From IMG/VR virus record IMGVR_UViG_3300042359_000060, positions 1-35,106 of that record: a stretch of 35,106 nt of DNA; one strand, 5' to 3'. Source of the DNA: a virus. The translations under genes and the position numbers were made by a program. Positions 1 to 7,459 of this stretch are shown one piece after another (position 1 is the first letter of the stretch; every line of letters starts with the position of its first letter). The notes under the pieces were generated by a model. It had not been told where the DNA came from and made no database searches. It saw nothing but the letters and a program-made list of their open reading frames with translations.

Positions 1-396
1 ACCACGGTTTATTTTCATCCGAATAGAAGAACGCTGAAAAGCCCCCACTCCGGCGTTGAAGGCAAAGCTGACACACGCGTCGAAAGCGCCTTGACGACCA
101 GATAAAGCGGGAGCAAGTCGTAGAACACCACGTTCAGTAGGGCCGACGTCATCCTCGAATAGTTTCTCGATTTCTTCTTTAGTCCAGACACGGTTGTCCT
201 CCGGCTTCAATGGCATCTCTTTGCGGATCATGGGGGTATCTTTGCCCTCTACCCTGACTACGGGCAGACGTATCTGATCTTGATACAAGACGTGCCCATA
301 ACCAATTGTCCAAATGTGGGCTGGGCAGAGGTACGGCTTAGTGCGATACCCCTCCCACTGGTGCATCAAGTCAGCGCCAGCTTTGCCTAATTTCAT
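1..396 (-). CDS. endolysin, GH24 lysozyme family (3' part missing)
   Basis: The frame is open from an ATG at 396 to the left edge (132 codons), so the C-terminus lies outside the window. Near the N-terminus it reads WEGYRTKPYLC, then WTIGYGH. This is the catalytic region of T4/lambdoid-type GH24 muramidases, with Glu15 as the acid and Thr30 in the TIGYGH motif. The usual Asp position is Cys24, as in many E-C-T lysozymes. Family knowledge: it cleaves peptidoglycan between MurNAc and GlcNAc at lysis. No signal peptide is seen, so it should depend on the holin. A GGAG sits 7 bases before the ATG, and the start overlaps the holin stop as ATGA. Confidence 0.9.
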   Translation of the reverse strand, partial: MKLGKAGADLMHQWEGYRTKPYLCPAHIWTIGYGHVLYQDQIRLPVVRVEGKDTPMIRKEMPLKPEDNRVWTKEEIEKLFEDDVGPTERGVLRLAPALSGRQGAFDACVSFAFNAGVGAFQRSSIRMKINRG

Positions 397-896
397 TTCT
401 TGCTCCAGCTACGTGAGCCAAACCAAAAGCCAATGATGCCTCCAAGCATAGCCATTTCGTCTGTGGAGAAGATGATGTCAGATACACGAATCAGGTCTTC
501 CATGCTCAAGACAAGCCGTGGGTTGCTGTAGACGTAATAGGCAATCCAAGCATTGATGGCGCAGAGTTCCAATACAAAGATGTAAGTAACCATCGGGCGC
601 ACAGTGCCCACAAAGTTTACAACCCAGCGGCTGGCTTCTTCCATGATCTTCTTGTCGTGGTCATAGGCCGCTACAGTCATCTGTGCGTCTGTTTCCATAG
701 CAATCTGGTCGGTGCGAATCTCTTCCATCCGCTCTTGTGCCGCAAAGCCTTGAGCCATCATCTGTAGCTGTAGTTCTACTTGGACGCGGGCAAGAGCCAA
801 CTCATGCTTCTGGTCAGCCTTGTTCTGGAAGAAGTCCAGTAGTTTAGGTAAGCCCGATATGAGCAAACCGCCAAGTGTTGAGAATAGTGAAAGCAT
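393..896 (-). CDS. holin, GTA-holin 3TM type
   Basis: This is a 167-aa membrane protein. It has a hydrophobic N-terminal segment (about residues 3-22), a charged helical middle (about 25-88), two central hydrophobic segments following RPMVTYIF (about 92-125), and a C-terminal segment ending GFWFGSRSWSKK. The RPxxTY and GFxFGSRS elements and the layout match the three-TM holin family known from gene transfer agents and many phages. It should form the inner-membrane hole that lets the adjacent endolysin reach the wall. Its ATG overlaps the stop of the upstream 50-aa gene (TAATG), so the two are probably translationally coupled. Confidence 0.8.
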   Translation of the reverse strand: MLSLFSTLGGLLISGLPKLLDFFQNKADQKHELALARVQVELQLQMMAQGFAAQERMEEIRTDQIAMETDAQMTVAAYDHDKKIMEEASRWVVNFVGTVRPMVTYIFVLELCAINAWIAYYVYSNPRLVLSMEDLIRVSDIIFSTDEMAMLGGIIGFWFGSRSWSKK

Positions 897-1048
897 TATC
901 CGAGTCCTATCATTCCAAGTAGTTTATCGACAATTTTTCCCGCCAACTCATCTGGCAGAAACCGGAGCAGTCCAAGTACCCACCACGCAATGCACAACCG
1001 CACAAAAACTTTAAGGAAGAGGTCAAACTGTTTTTGGTATTCATTCAC
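896..1048 (-). CDS. small single-TM protein of the lysis cassette, GTG start
   Basis: This 50-codon gene starts at a GTG whose last two bases are shared with the upstream gene's TGA (GTGA). It ends TAATG, overlapping the holin start. The product has one strongly hydrophobic stretch (KVFVRLCIAWWVLGLLRFL, about residues 13-31) followed by an amphipathic helix with DELAGKIVDKLL. The tight overlap on both sides and the membrane helix argue that it is real. An out-of-frame ATG two codons later gives a Ser/Cys-rich product that looks like noise. No family is recognised; an accessory holin, antiholin or spanin-like role is possible from context only. Confidence 0.6.
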   Translation of the reverse strand: MNEYQKQFDLFLKVFVRLCIAWWVLGLLRFLPDELAGKIVDKLLGMIGLG

Positions 1049-1539
1049 CGCCCACACCTTGATCTGGCACACAGATCAGATACTTCATTGATACCCCAAC
1101 CAACAGCACCAATAAACATCACAATAATAACAATGGCAATTGCCCACTGCATTTGTTCAGCTTCAGCCTCTTTGCGCTTTTTTTCTTCAGCGTGTAAGGC
1201 CGCCATCTCTTTGGCATCATCCCTGTCCATTTCAGCTTGACGGGCTTTGGTTGCATTCCACACGTCTATGCGACCAGCTTGCATAAACAACATTTTTAAC
1301 TGCTCTTCAAACCGCTTGGCTTCATCTAAAGCCATCTCAATCTGTAACGCCGCGCCAAGGTTAGACTTACCACCTGTACGCTTGGCCTGAAGCATGGCCT
1401 TGGTAGCGGTGCTCTTTGCATCAAAAAGCTTGGCTATTGACGGCGTTAGACCTGCCAGATCACTAGCGACTTTACTAGCTTTCTTAACGACACTTATTGC
1501 AGTTTGCAATCCTTCTAGCGCCGTGATCGGATCAATCAT
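1045..1539 (-). CDS. coiled-coil protein with C-terminal TM segment
   Basis: I place the start at the ATG at 1539 (MIDPITALEGLQ), which overlaps the upstream stop as ATGA, rather than 30 bases upstream. That gives 164 aa. The N-terminal half is Ala/Lys-rich and helical. Residues about 85-140 are highly charged (KARQAEMDRDDAKEM, EEKKRKEAEAEQ) and predict a coiled coil. A TM helix follows (about 143-162, WAIAIVIIVMFIGAVGWGI), with a short Cys/Arg tail. The order coiled coil then TM at the C-terminus, inside a lysis cassette, suggests a membrane-anchored lysis or tail-end protein. No family is named with confidence. Confidence 0.7.
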   Translation of the reverse strand: MIDPITALEGLQTAISVVKKASKVASDLAGLTPSIAKLFDAKSTATKAMLQAKRTGGKSNLGAALQIEMALDEAKRFEEQLKMLFMQAGRIDVWNATKARQAEMDRDDAKEMAALHAEEKKRKEAEAEQMQWAIAIVIIVMFIGAVGWGINEVSDLCARSRCGR

Positions 1540-1691
1540 TTCCGTACAACCTTTTCCCACTGTAGGCAAACAACTTTGCGGTTATAAACATCACCCGTCC
1601 ACGCCCACCGCACACAGCGGTATTCAGTCTTCCTATCTTGGCTGGCTGCTCCCGGTAGAAACACCAAAAAAAGCATCAATAGCCAACGCAT
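1536..1691 (-). CDS. small secreted protein with signal peptide
   Basis: This is a 51-aa product. Its N-terminus (MRWLLMLFLVFLPGAAS, then QD) looks like a Sec signal peptide with a plausible cut after AAS. The mature part is only about 33 residues, carries two Cys (RCVRWAWTGDVYNRK, VVCLQW) that could form a disulfide, and is basic at the C-terminus. There is no lipobox Cys after the signal, so it is not an obvious Rz1 lipoprotein. The ATG directly follows the upstream TAA, and its TGA overlaps the next ATG. The role is unknown; a periplasmic lysis accessory is inferred from position. Confidence 0.6.
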   Translation of the reverse strand: MRWLLMLFLVFLPGAASQDRKTEYRCVRWAWTGDVYNRKVVCLQWEKVVRK

Positions 1692-1787
1692 TTACCACGC
1701 CCAACTCCATGCAATTATGTACGTGCCATAGATGACGAAGGCCACAAGAAGGGCCGCCGCAATGAATGCTTCAGCCCAGTCCCACAT
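1692..1787 (-). CDS. 31-aa single-TM protein
   Basis: The frame encodes a short protein that is almost entirely a membrane helix (AFIAAALLVAFVIYGTYIIAW) flanked by Trp-rich ends. It starts two bases after the upstream stop and ends immediately before the next ATG (TAAATG), so it fills its slot exactly. No strong Shine-Dalgarno is visible, suggesting coupling to upstream translation. Function is unknown. It belongs to the group of tiny membrane genes before the holin. Confidence 0.5.
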   Translation of the reverse strand: MWDWAEAFIAAALLVAFVIYGTYIIAWSWAW

Positions 1788-1789
1788 GG

Positions 1790-2026
1790 TCAATTAACCG
1801 TTACGTCAGTCACGGCCTCTTCAGGCTTGGCTTCTAACGCTGTCTTTAACATTGTGAAGAAGGCATCTCTGCCCACTTGGAGTTGGTCAAGCTGGAACTT
1901 GGTAGAACCAATCTTGCGCTCAATGTCTGCAACGTGATTTAACAACATCTGCTGCTGCTCCGTCATGTCTTCAACTTTGAACTCAACGCCGTCTATAGTT
2001 ACGATTTGGGATTGTTGGTTTGCCAT
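1790..2026 (-). CDS. small coiled-coil protein, possibly virion-associated
   Basis: This is a 78-aa protein. A short N-terminal strand (IVTIDGVEFKVEDM) is followed by a long helix with heptad-like spacing (LLNHVADIERKIGSTKFQLDQLQ) and VGRDAFFTMLKTAL. It resembles small conserved proteins of marine and freshwater phages (DUF6447-like, from memory, not verified). An AAAGGAAA ribosome binding site precedes the ATG. It sits between the tail appendage genes and the lysis cassette. Function unknown. Confidence 0.7.
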   Translation of the reverse strand: MANQQSQIVTIDGVEFKVEDMTEQQQMLLNHVADIERKIGSTKFQLDQLQVGRDAFFTMLKTALEAKPEEAVTDVTVN

Positions 2027-2073
2027 ATCGTGTTTCCTTTAATGTGCCACCAAGATCGGGTGGTGGCTTCCCG

Positions 2074-2391
2074 TTACGCTACCCAAGGCAAAGGCTGTGA
2101 TGCAGGGCTGACAGGCGGTGTAATCATGCTGTCGATTTGTCCCTGCACACACTGCTGTGCGCTTGTAATGGCTGATTCAGGAATCCAACCAATGACGGTG
2201 GCTTCTGTCAACTGATCGTATGGGATGAATGCACCCACTTGGTCAGCAGAGTTAAACTGTGTATTGCCGCCGATAGAGGCAGTGTAAGTGCCGTCTACTC
2301 CAGTGACCTGCCAAAGGGCGTTAACGACATACCCCGGATCGGGAGTGTCGAGCGTGTACATGGAAGTGATGGTTGTTGTAAAAGTGGTCAT
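2074..2391 (-). CDS. conserved phage protein next to the tail fibre
   Basis: This is a 105-aa protein. It has a beta-rich first part (TTTITSMYTLDTPDPGYVV, then WQVTGVDGTYTASI), a central FIPYDQLTEATVIGWI stretch, and a Pro-rich end (PPVSPASQPLPWVA). I recognise this pattern from many uncultured tailed phages, where it lies beside tail fibre genes, but no function is established to my knowledge. It lies just downstream of the large fibre gene with a 15-base gap. A fibre-associated or assembly role is inference. Confidence 0.7.
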   Translation of the reverse strand: MTTFTTTITSMYTLDTPDPGYVVNALWQVTGVDGTYTASIGGNTQFNSADQVGAFIPYDQLTEATVIGWIPESAITSAQQCVQGQIDSMITPPVSPASQPLPWVA

Positions 2392-2406
2392 GATTTACCT
2401 TTTAGT

Positions 2407-5400
2407 TTAAAGATTAGCGGCATCCAAACGTGCCTTGAGGGATTCAATGATTGCTTGTTGTTCTTGCAGGGCTTTGGTCAAAATAACAGTCATACGGTCA
2501 TATTGGAAACCCTCTACCTCGCCCTTTAAGTTGTAGCTGATTAATTCTTTTATTCCTTGTTGGTCTACTTCATCAGCAATAAAACCAAAATGGTCTTTTG
2601 TTTTGTCATCATCTTTGCAAAGAGAGTTGTAAACAACAGGTCTAAATTTGTTAATGTCTATTGATGCAATATCCCGAATATTTGTTTTGTATTTAAGTGC
2701 GGATGTTGATGTTCTTAATGTACCAGCGGCATCACAATTAACATTTGCCGCATTACCAGTTGTATTTGATGTAACACCTTCCGCTCTCGTTAGACCAGTT
2801 GAGTTGATATAAAACCAAGCATTTCCATCACCATCGCTAAGTACAATGTTGGAACTAGATGTTCTTATGTCTAGAGTGTTTCCTGTGACAGGTAGTGTTT
2901 GGTTTCCAGAATAACCACCAAGGATGGTGTTTTTTGTACCTGTGGTAACAGAGTAACCTGCGGCTGAATTAGTACCCGCACCAATAAATGTGTTTGCGCT
3001 ACCAGTTGTGTTTAAGCCAGCCTGATAGCCAACAAAAGTACTTTGAATGCCCGTTGTGTTGGAATATCCTGCTTGATAGCCAATTGCAGTTATTTGTCCA
3101 GTCGCATTGCTATACGCCGCACGATAACCTACAGCGGTGTTACCAGAGGCTGTAGTGCTGGCAATAAGAGATTGTGAACCTAAAGCAGTATTATTACTGC
3201 CTGTAGTGTTAGCATTAAGTGCGGCGTTACCCAAAGCGGCATTATCAGAACCAGTTGTGTTCGCGTTTAGAGATAGACGACCAATAGCAGTAGATGAGTT
3301 GCCTGTAGTGTTTGCATACAAAGCACCTAGGCCAACAGCTACTAGTTCTACGCCCGTTGTATTTGAGCGCCCCGCCTCAAAGCCTAGAGCAGTATTATTA
3401 GATGCTGTGGTGTTAGAAAAAAGTGCATCTCTACCGACAGCAGTGTTTTGACTACCTGTGGTGTTAAACAAAAGCGAATTTGTCCCCAATGCCACGTTAC
3501 TAGTGCCAGTTGTATTTGTGTAAGCGGCTTGAAAACCTACGGCTGTATTGTTAGATGCTGTGGTGTTTTTTGCCAGTGCTGTGCCACCAATTGCAGTATT
3601 TTGAGTACCTGTGGTGTTGTTTTCCATTGCATAGTCGCCAACAGCAGTGTTGTATCCACCCGTTGTAGTTAACTTTAATGCCGCCATTCCTATTGCTACG
3701 TTTGCATTTGCAGTGGTAGCTGTAGAAAGAGCTATTGAACCAAGGGCTACGTTTTGAACTCCCGTGGTATTAGCATAACCCGCTTGATAACCTACCGCAG
3801 TATTGTTAGATGCTGTGGTGTTAGATTTAAGCGATTCTGCGCCAAAAGCAGTATTGTATGAACCAGTTGTATTGACATTTAAAGACGCAACTCCCAATGC
3901 AGAATTAGCTGTACCTGTTGAGTTTGTATATAAACTTCCAGAGCCAACTGCCGTGTTGTTTGAACCTGTATTAGAAAATAACGCACTCCAACCAATAGAG
4001 GTATTTTCTGCTCCAGTCACGTTTGTATAGCTTGACTGATAGCCTACAGCAGTGTTGTAGGATGCTGTGGTATTTTTACCAAGTGCGGAGTTACCAATTG
4101 CTACGTTTGCTGATCCTGTGGTGTTGGAAGACAAAGCAGATTCAGACGCAGTTCCACTAATATCCGCACCGATTGCTACGTTATCACGACCGCTTGTATT
4201 AGCGTACAGAGCGGATGCGCCAACAGCGGTATTACCACTGCTAGTATTAAATCTTAATGCCGATGCTCCAATTGCAGTAGAGTTAGCACCAGAAGCGGCT
4301 GTAAGCGTTAAAGCACCAACAGCAGTAATACCTGTAGTTGTTACGCCAAACGCAGATTGATAACCTACAGCAGTGTTATAGGATGCTGTAGTGTTGGAAA
4401 AAAGGGCTTGCCTACCTATGCCTACATTAAATTGACCTGTAGTGTTTGTAAACACTGCGGCACTACCTACTGCTATGTTTCCTTCTCCCGTAGTATTATT
4501 TTTTAAAGCGGCAAGACCTATCGCCGTTGTAAAGTTACCCGTGGTGTTGGCATAACCCGCCTGCACGCCTATGCAAGTAATTTCCACACCCGTTGTATTT
4601 GAGTAAGCCGCCTGATAACCTACAGCAGTGTTGTCGGAGGCTGTGGTGTTTAGATACAAAGCCTGCTGACCAATTGCAGTATTGTTTGCACCGCTTGAAC
4701 CAGAGCCATAAGCATAATAACCAACAGCGGTATTACTGTTTCCAGTAATAGAGGAATTACCAGCAAGACTACCTACATAAGTGCCATAACTTCCAGTTGC
4801 ACCACTTCCAGCCGCACGACCAATAGCAACATTATCTGCGCCAGTAGCGTTAGTTGCAAAAGCACTAGCACCCACCGCAGTATTGGTAGACACAGCACCC
4901 GCACCTTTACCAACAGTCAGACCGCTGATAGAGGCATCATTAGCCATCGTTACAGTAGTGCCGTTGAATGTGAAGTTAGCAGAGTCAACTAAATTACCTG
5001 ATGCACCCGCATAGAGAACACGACCAGATGTCAAAGAAGAATCAGTCAAGTCATTGACAGTCAGCGTAGTGCCGTTGAATGTCATGTTAGAAGAACCAGC
5101 CAATACACCAGAACTGTTGAACTGAACCTGAGTGTTAGAGCCACCAGCCGCGCCAGCCGTAGCCGTTCCGACAACCTTCACATAGTCTGTGCCGTTGAAG
5201 TAAACAAACGCTGTCTCGCCTACAGCCACAGAAACACCAGTCTGGCCTGCTGCTTTAAACGTAACAATGCCGCCCGTAGCGGCGTTCACCACTGTGTATG
5301 TCTTACTGTAGCTTGGAGCCGTTACTACCTTGGCTGTGGTTAGCGTACCTGTAACCCGAACGATGGCAAACTGGGCCGTAACTGTACCCGCGCCTGTGAG

Positions 5401-5604
5401 GGTGGATGTGACATTAGAAGCTGACGCATCGCCAGTGGTGTTAGCCAGAGTTACTGCACCGTCATTGGTCAGGGTCAAGGTTCCTGCAATGGCAATATTG
5501 ATGTACTGCGTTAGACCATTGTTAACGGTATCGCCCCATGTGCCGGAGAGTTCACCCTGTACTGGAAGAGCTAAACCTAGTTGTCCTGTTGCGCCTGTAG
5601 TCAT
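2407..5604 (-). CDS. tail fibre/spike with 17-aa repeats and C-terminal peptidase S74 chaperone
   Basis: This 1065-aa protein has four parts. The N-terminal ~180 residues have a phage-fibre look (GELSGTWGDTVNNGL and beta-rich Thr/Ala/Gly sequence). A linker follows, then roughly 38-40 tandem units of about 17 residues with consensus (T/V)A(V/I)GxxALxxNTTGxxN (about residues 240-900), resembling YadA/Hep_Hag-type trimeric beta repeats. The C-terminal ~98 residues match the intramolecular chaperone domain of endosialidase-type fibres (SALKYKTNI, then DHFGFIADEV). Family knowledge: this domain trimerises the fibre and then cuts itself off at a Ser-Lys dyad, here probably near Ser968. It should be the receptor-binding appendage. 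Confidence 0.88.
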   Translation of the reverse strand: MTTGATGQLGLALPVQGELSGTWGDTVNNGLTQYINIAIAGTLTLTNDGAVTLANTTGDASASNVTSTLTGAGTVTAQFAIVRVTGTLTTAKVVTAPSYSKTYTVVNAATGGIVTFKAAGQTGVSVAVGETAFVYFNGTDYVKVVGTATAGAAGGSNTQVQFNSSGVLAGSSNMTFNGTTLTVNDLTDSSLTSGRVLYAGASGNLVDSANFTFNGTTVTMANDASISGLTVGKGAGAVSTNTAVGASAFATNATGADNVAIGRAAGSGATGSYGTYVGSLAGNSSITGNSNTAVGYYAYGSGSSGANNTAIGQQALYLNTTASDNTAVGYQAAYSNTTGVEITCIGVQAGYANTTGNFTTAIGLAALKNNTTGEGNIAVGSAAVFTNTTGQFNVGIGRQALFSNTTASYNTAVGYQSAFGVTTTGITAVGALTLTAASGANSTAIGASALRFNTSSGNTAVGASALYANTSGRDNVAIGADISGTASESALSSNTTGSANVAIGNSALGKNTTASYNTAVGYQSSYTNVTGAENTSIGWSALFSNTGSNNTAVGSGSLYTNSTGTANSALGVASLNVNTTGSYNTAFGAESLKSNTTASNNTAVGYQAGYANTTGVQNVALGSIALSTATTANANVAIGMAALKLTTTGGYNTAVGDYAMENNTTGTQNTAIGGTALAKNTTASNNTAVGFQAAYTNTTGTSNVALGTNSLLFNTTGSQNTAVGRDALFSNTTASNNTALGFEAGRSNTTGVELVAVGLGALYANTTGNSSTAIGRLSLNANTTGSDNAALGNAALNANTTGSNNTALGSQSLIASTTASGNTAVGYRAAYSNATGQITAIGYQAGYSNTTGIQSTFVGYQAGLNTTGSANTFIGAGTNSAAGYSVTTGTKNTILGGYSGNQTLPVTGNTLDIRTSSSNIVLSDGDGNAWFYINSTGLTRAEGVTSNTTGNAANVNCDAAGTLRTSTSALKYKTNIRDIASIDINKFRPVVYNSLCKDDDKTKDHFGFIADEVDQQGIKELISYNLKGEVEGFQYDRMTVILTKALQEQQAIIESLKARLDAANL
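2910..4890 (-). repeat. degenerate 51-bp tandem repeat array inside the fibre gene
   Basis: The reading frame cycles every 17 codons, with AVG/AIG and NTTG as the fixed points. About 38-40 units are present with few insertions. A distinctive variant junction, TTAS followed by D/Y/N, N, then TAVG, recurs at roughly every fifth unit (and once after three). The repeats are coding and diverged, not an array of identical repeats. Confidence 0.75.
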
Positions 5605-5613
5605 TTAAAACTC

Positions 5614-6333
5614 CTAATTCGTTGAAACATCAGCCCATGCCGCTGTCTGTGTATTACCAATAGTCTGCCAGCTTGCAGTCTGCGTGTTACCGATATTCTG
5701 CCAGTTTGCGGTCTGCGTGTCATCTATAACACTCCACCCAAACGCCTGTGAAAATGCGTTAACCGCTCCAGTTGCCGATACGCCCGTTAAAGCTATTGAC
5801 TTGTTAATTCCTACCGACCCCACTGCGCCTGTTGCAGCTACACCTGTCAAAGCCGGAGAATGCAAAACACCCAGTGTTCCAACCGCACCCGCCGATACCA
5901 CACCTGTCAAAGCTACGGAGAACGCTGGAACCACCGTCCCAACAAACCCGCTGGCAAAAGTCCCATTCTCAACAATAATGTACGATGGTACGACCGTTCC
6001 TACATCACCCGTTGCCGATACACCCGTCAGAGCTATCGCTGTACTACTTACTACCGTTCCGACCTCGCCGGTTGCTTGAACACCTGTCAGGGCTATTGCT
6101 TTTTCAATACCTACTGACCCTACGGCTCCCGTTGCCGCTACGCCTGTGATAGCTGTCTCAGTGCTTGCTACAACCGTCCCAACCAACCCAGATGCCGTTA
6201 CACCTGAGAGAGCTACCTCAACACTTACCTTTACTAACCCAACTGCGCCCGTTGCTTCAACGCCCGTGATGGCAAGTTCACCGCCGCCCCAGACACTACT
6301 ACCCCATGTACCATCGCCCCATCCAAGAGACAT
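5614..6333 (-). CDS. repeat-rich virion appendage protein
   Basis: This 239-aa protein starts with a Trp/Gly-rich segment (MSLGWGDGTWGSSVWGGGE). It continues as about nine tandem 20-residue units with core (I/A)(A/L)TGVxATGxVGTV, the last ending before residue 200. It closes with three copies of a Trp-containing unit (NTQTAxWxxIG), which are 12 residues apart. Such beta-strand repeats suggest an elongated fibre or tail-surface protein, possibly an adhesin-like accessory to the larger fibre. Almost no charged residues occur in the array. No named family is recognised. It lies 9 bases upstream of the fibre gene in transcription order. Confidence 0.7.
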   Translation of the reverse strand: MSLGWGDGTWGSSVWGGGELAITGVEATGAVGLVKVSVEVALSGVTASGLVGTVVASTETAITGVAATGAVGSVGIEKAIALTGVQATGEVGTVVSSTAIALTGVSATGDVGTVVPSYIIVENGTFASGFVGTVVPAFSVALTGVVSAGAVGTLGVLHSPALTGVAATGAVGSVGINKSIALTGVSATGAVNAFSQAFGWSVIDDTQTANWQNIGNTQTASWQTIGNTQTAAWADVSTN

Positions 6334-6337
6334 GACA

Positions 6338-6838
6338 TCAAGTTGTAGACAAACGCAATAACGCAGTTGTCGTTGAACTTGTCGGCATCGTCAACGTAAA
6401 CACCCCAGACGTAATGGTCTGGCTACTGAATGTGTGAACGCTAACCGCTGTGTCGCCCTGTGTGGAGTTATAAATCAACACCGCATCAAAAGCAGCAAAG
6501 GTTACAGGTGTTGCAGTGGCCCCGTAGACAATACTTGCCGAAGGAGTCCAATACGCCACCCCTGCGGTAGCTGAAGCGTTTGTAGCTACAGGCACATTGG
6601 CATTGGTAATTGCCACACCACCAGGCGAATAGTTTGCTGACGACACTTCATTGCTCGCACTGTAAGCAGTGGTTGATGCGTTAACAGTGGCACCCACCAA
6701 ATACAAAGCCGCCTTAAACGTATCTTTTGTGGGTGCGGTTAAGCTACCCCTGCTGGTCAACGTAATAGTGCCAAATTGGTGACCGCCATTCAATAACTGC
6801 CCCATGAAAGAGGTGCACATACTTTGAGTATTCGCCAT
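6338..6838 (-). CDS. virion structural protein, paralogue of the gene at 7030-7458
   Basis: This is a 166-aa beta-rich protein. Its plan (SFMGQLLNGGHQFG, then FKAALYLVGATVNASTTAYS, then SPGGVAIT, then FDAVLIYNSTQGD, ending TLTMPTSSTTTALLRLS) follows that of the 142-aa protein two genes upstream (SFKAQLYQGIHDLT, IKIALYTADANLNEDTTAYS, VAGGAQLT, ARCALIYNDTVAG, TITMPANTATAALIRSS). The two are clearly paralogous. I know this family only as predicted phage structural or tail proteins. A fibre-proximal or neck role is inferred from position. Confidence 0.7.
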   Translation of the reverse strand: MANTQSMCTSFMGQLLNGGHQFGTITLTSRGSLTAPTKDTFKAALYLVGATVNASTTAYSASNEVSSANYSPGGVAITNANVPVATNASATAGVAYWTPSASIVYGATATPVTFAAFDAVLIYNSTQGDTAVSVHTFSSQTITSGVFTLTMPTSSTTTALLRLSTT

Positions 6839-6841
6839 GAT

Positions 6842-7033
6842 TTATCCTAGTGATGCTGCTTCAAGACCCGCCAACATGGATTTTTTCAAAGCCACATGAG
6901 CAGAACGATGTACTAATTCGCCGTCTAACCAATACTCCACCCATGTGGTGGTTTCGTTGTCATTATCGATGGTTCCTTCACGCTTTTCAAGCAATGAATC
7001 GTCCATGTCGCCTTTGGTTGTAGTAACAATCAA
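6842..7033 (-). CDS. small conserved phage protein
   Basis: This is a 63-aa acidic protein with an N-terminal strand (MIVTTTKGDMDDSLLEKREG) and a beta hairpin (TTTWVEYWLDGELVHRSAHVALK). It lies between two paralogous structural genes and overlaps the stop of the upstream one as ATGA. No function is recognised. Such small proteins are common beside phage tail genes. Confidence 0.65.
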   Translation of the reverse strand: MIVTTTKGDMDDSLLEKREGTIDNDNETTTWVEYWLDGELVHRSAHVALKKSMLAGLEAASLG

Positions 7034-7458
7034 TTTGAACTCCTGATAAGAGCCGCCGTAGCGGTGTTTGCTGGCATGGTAATTGTAAATGTAACGGCAG
7101 ATGTTTTGTCAGAACCGAAGTCCAGCACAGCTATGGATGGTTTACCGGCAACCGTATCGTTGTAAATCAACGCACATCTTGCGGTGATTGCGCCTGTCCA
7201 CGAGATGTTTGGGAAGCCCACAAAAGCTGTGTATCCAGACGTGCCGATTGTGATGGGAGTTAGCTGTGCCCCACCAGCGACGTAAGTGCCTGTGTTAGGT
7301 ACTTGTCCAGCCAGACCAACTGAATAAGCAGTTGTGTCTTCATTCAGATTAGCGTCAGCCGTGTACAGGGCAATCTTGATAACGTCAGTCGTCAGGTCAT
7401 GTATGCCTTGGTACAACTGCGCCTTAAAGCTGGTGGTCTGGGTCTGGATAATCGACAT
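7030..7458 (-). CDS. virion structural protein, paralogue of the gene at 6338-6838
   Basis: This is a 142-aa beta-rich protein with the conserved elements IKIALYTADANLNEDTTAYS, CALIYNDTVAGKPSIAVLDFG and TFTITMPANTATAALIRSS. It is shorter than its paralogue but shares the order of elements end to end. It ends overlapping the next ATG and lies one base from the adaptor-like gene upstream. A structural role in the neck or tail is inferred from position and family appearance. Confidence 0.7.
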   Translation of the reverse strand: MSIIQTQTTSFKAQLYQGIHDLTTDVIKIALYTADANLNEDTTAYSVGLAGQVPNTGTYVAGGAQLTPITIGTSGYTAFVGFPNISWTGAITARCALIYNDTVAGKPSIAVLDFGSDKTSAVTFTITMPANTATAALIRSSN

Positions 7459-7459
7459 A

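Noticed and set aside
3137-4360. Several plus-strand open frames rich in Val, Ala and Pro
   Set aside because: They are antisense shadows of the fibre repeats, without ribosome sites, and repeat the same composition.
2910-4890. Regular repeats that could suggest a CRISPR array or satellite
   Set aside because: The 51-bp periodicity is a diverged coding repeat of the tail fibre; there are no identical repeats with unique spacers.
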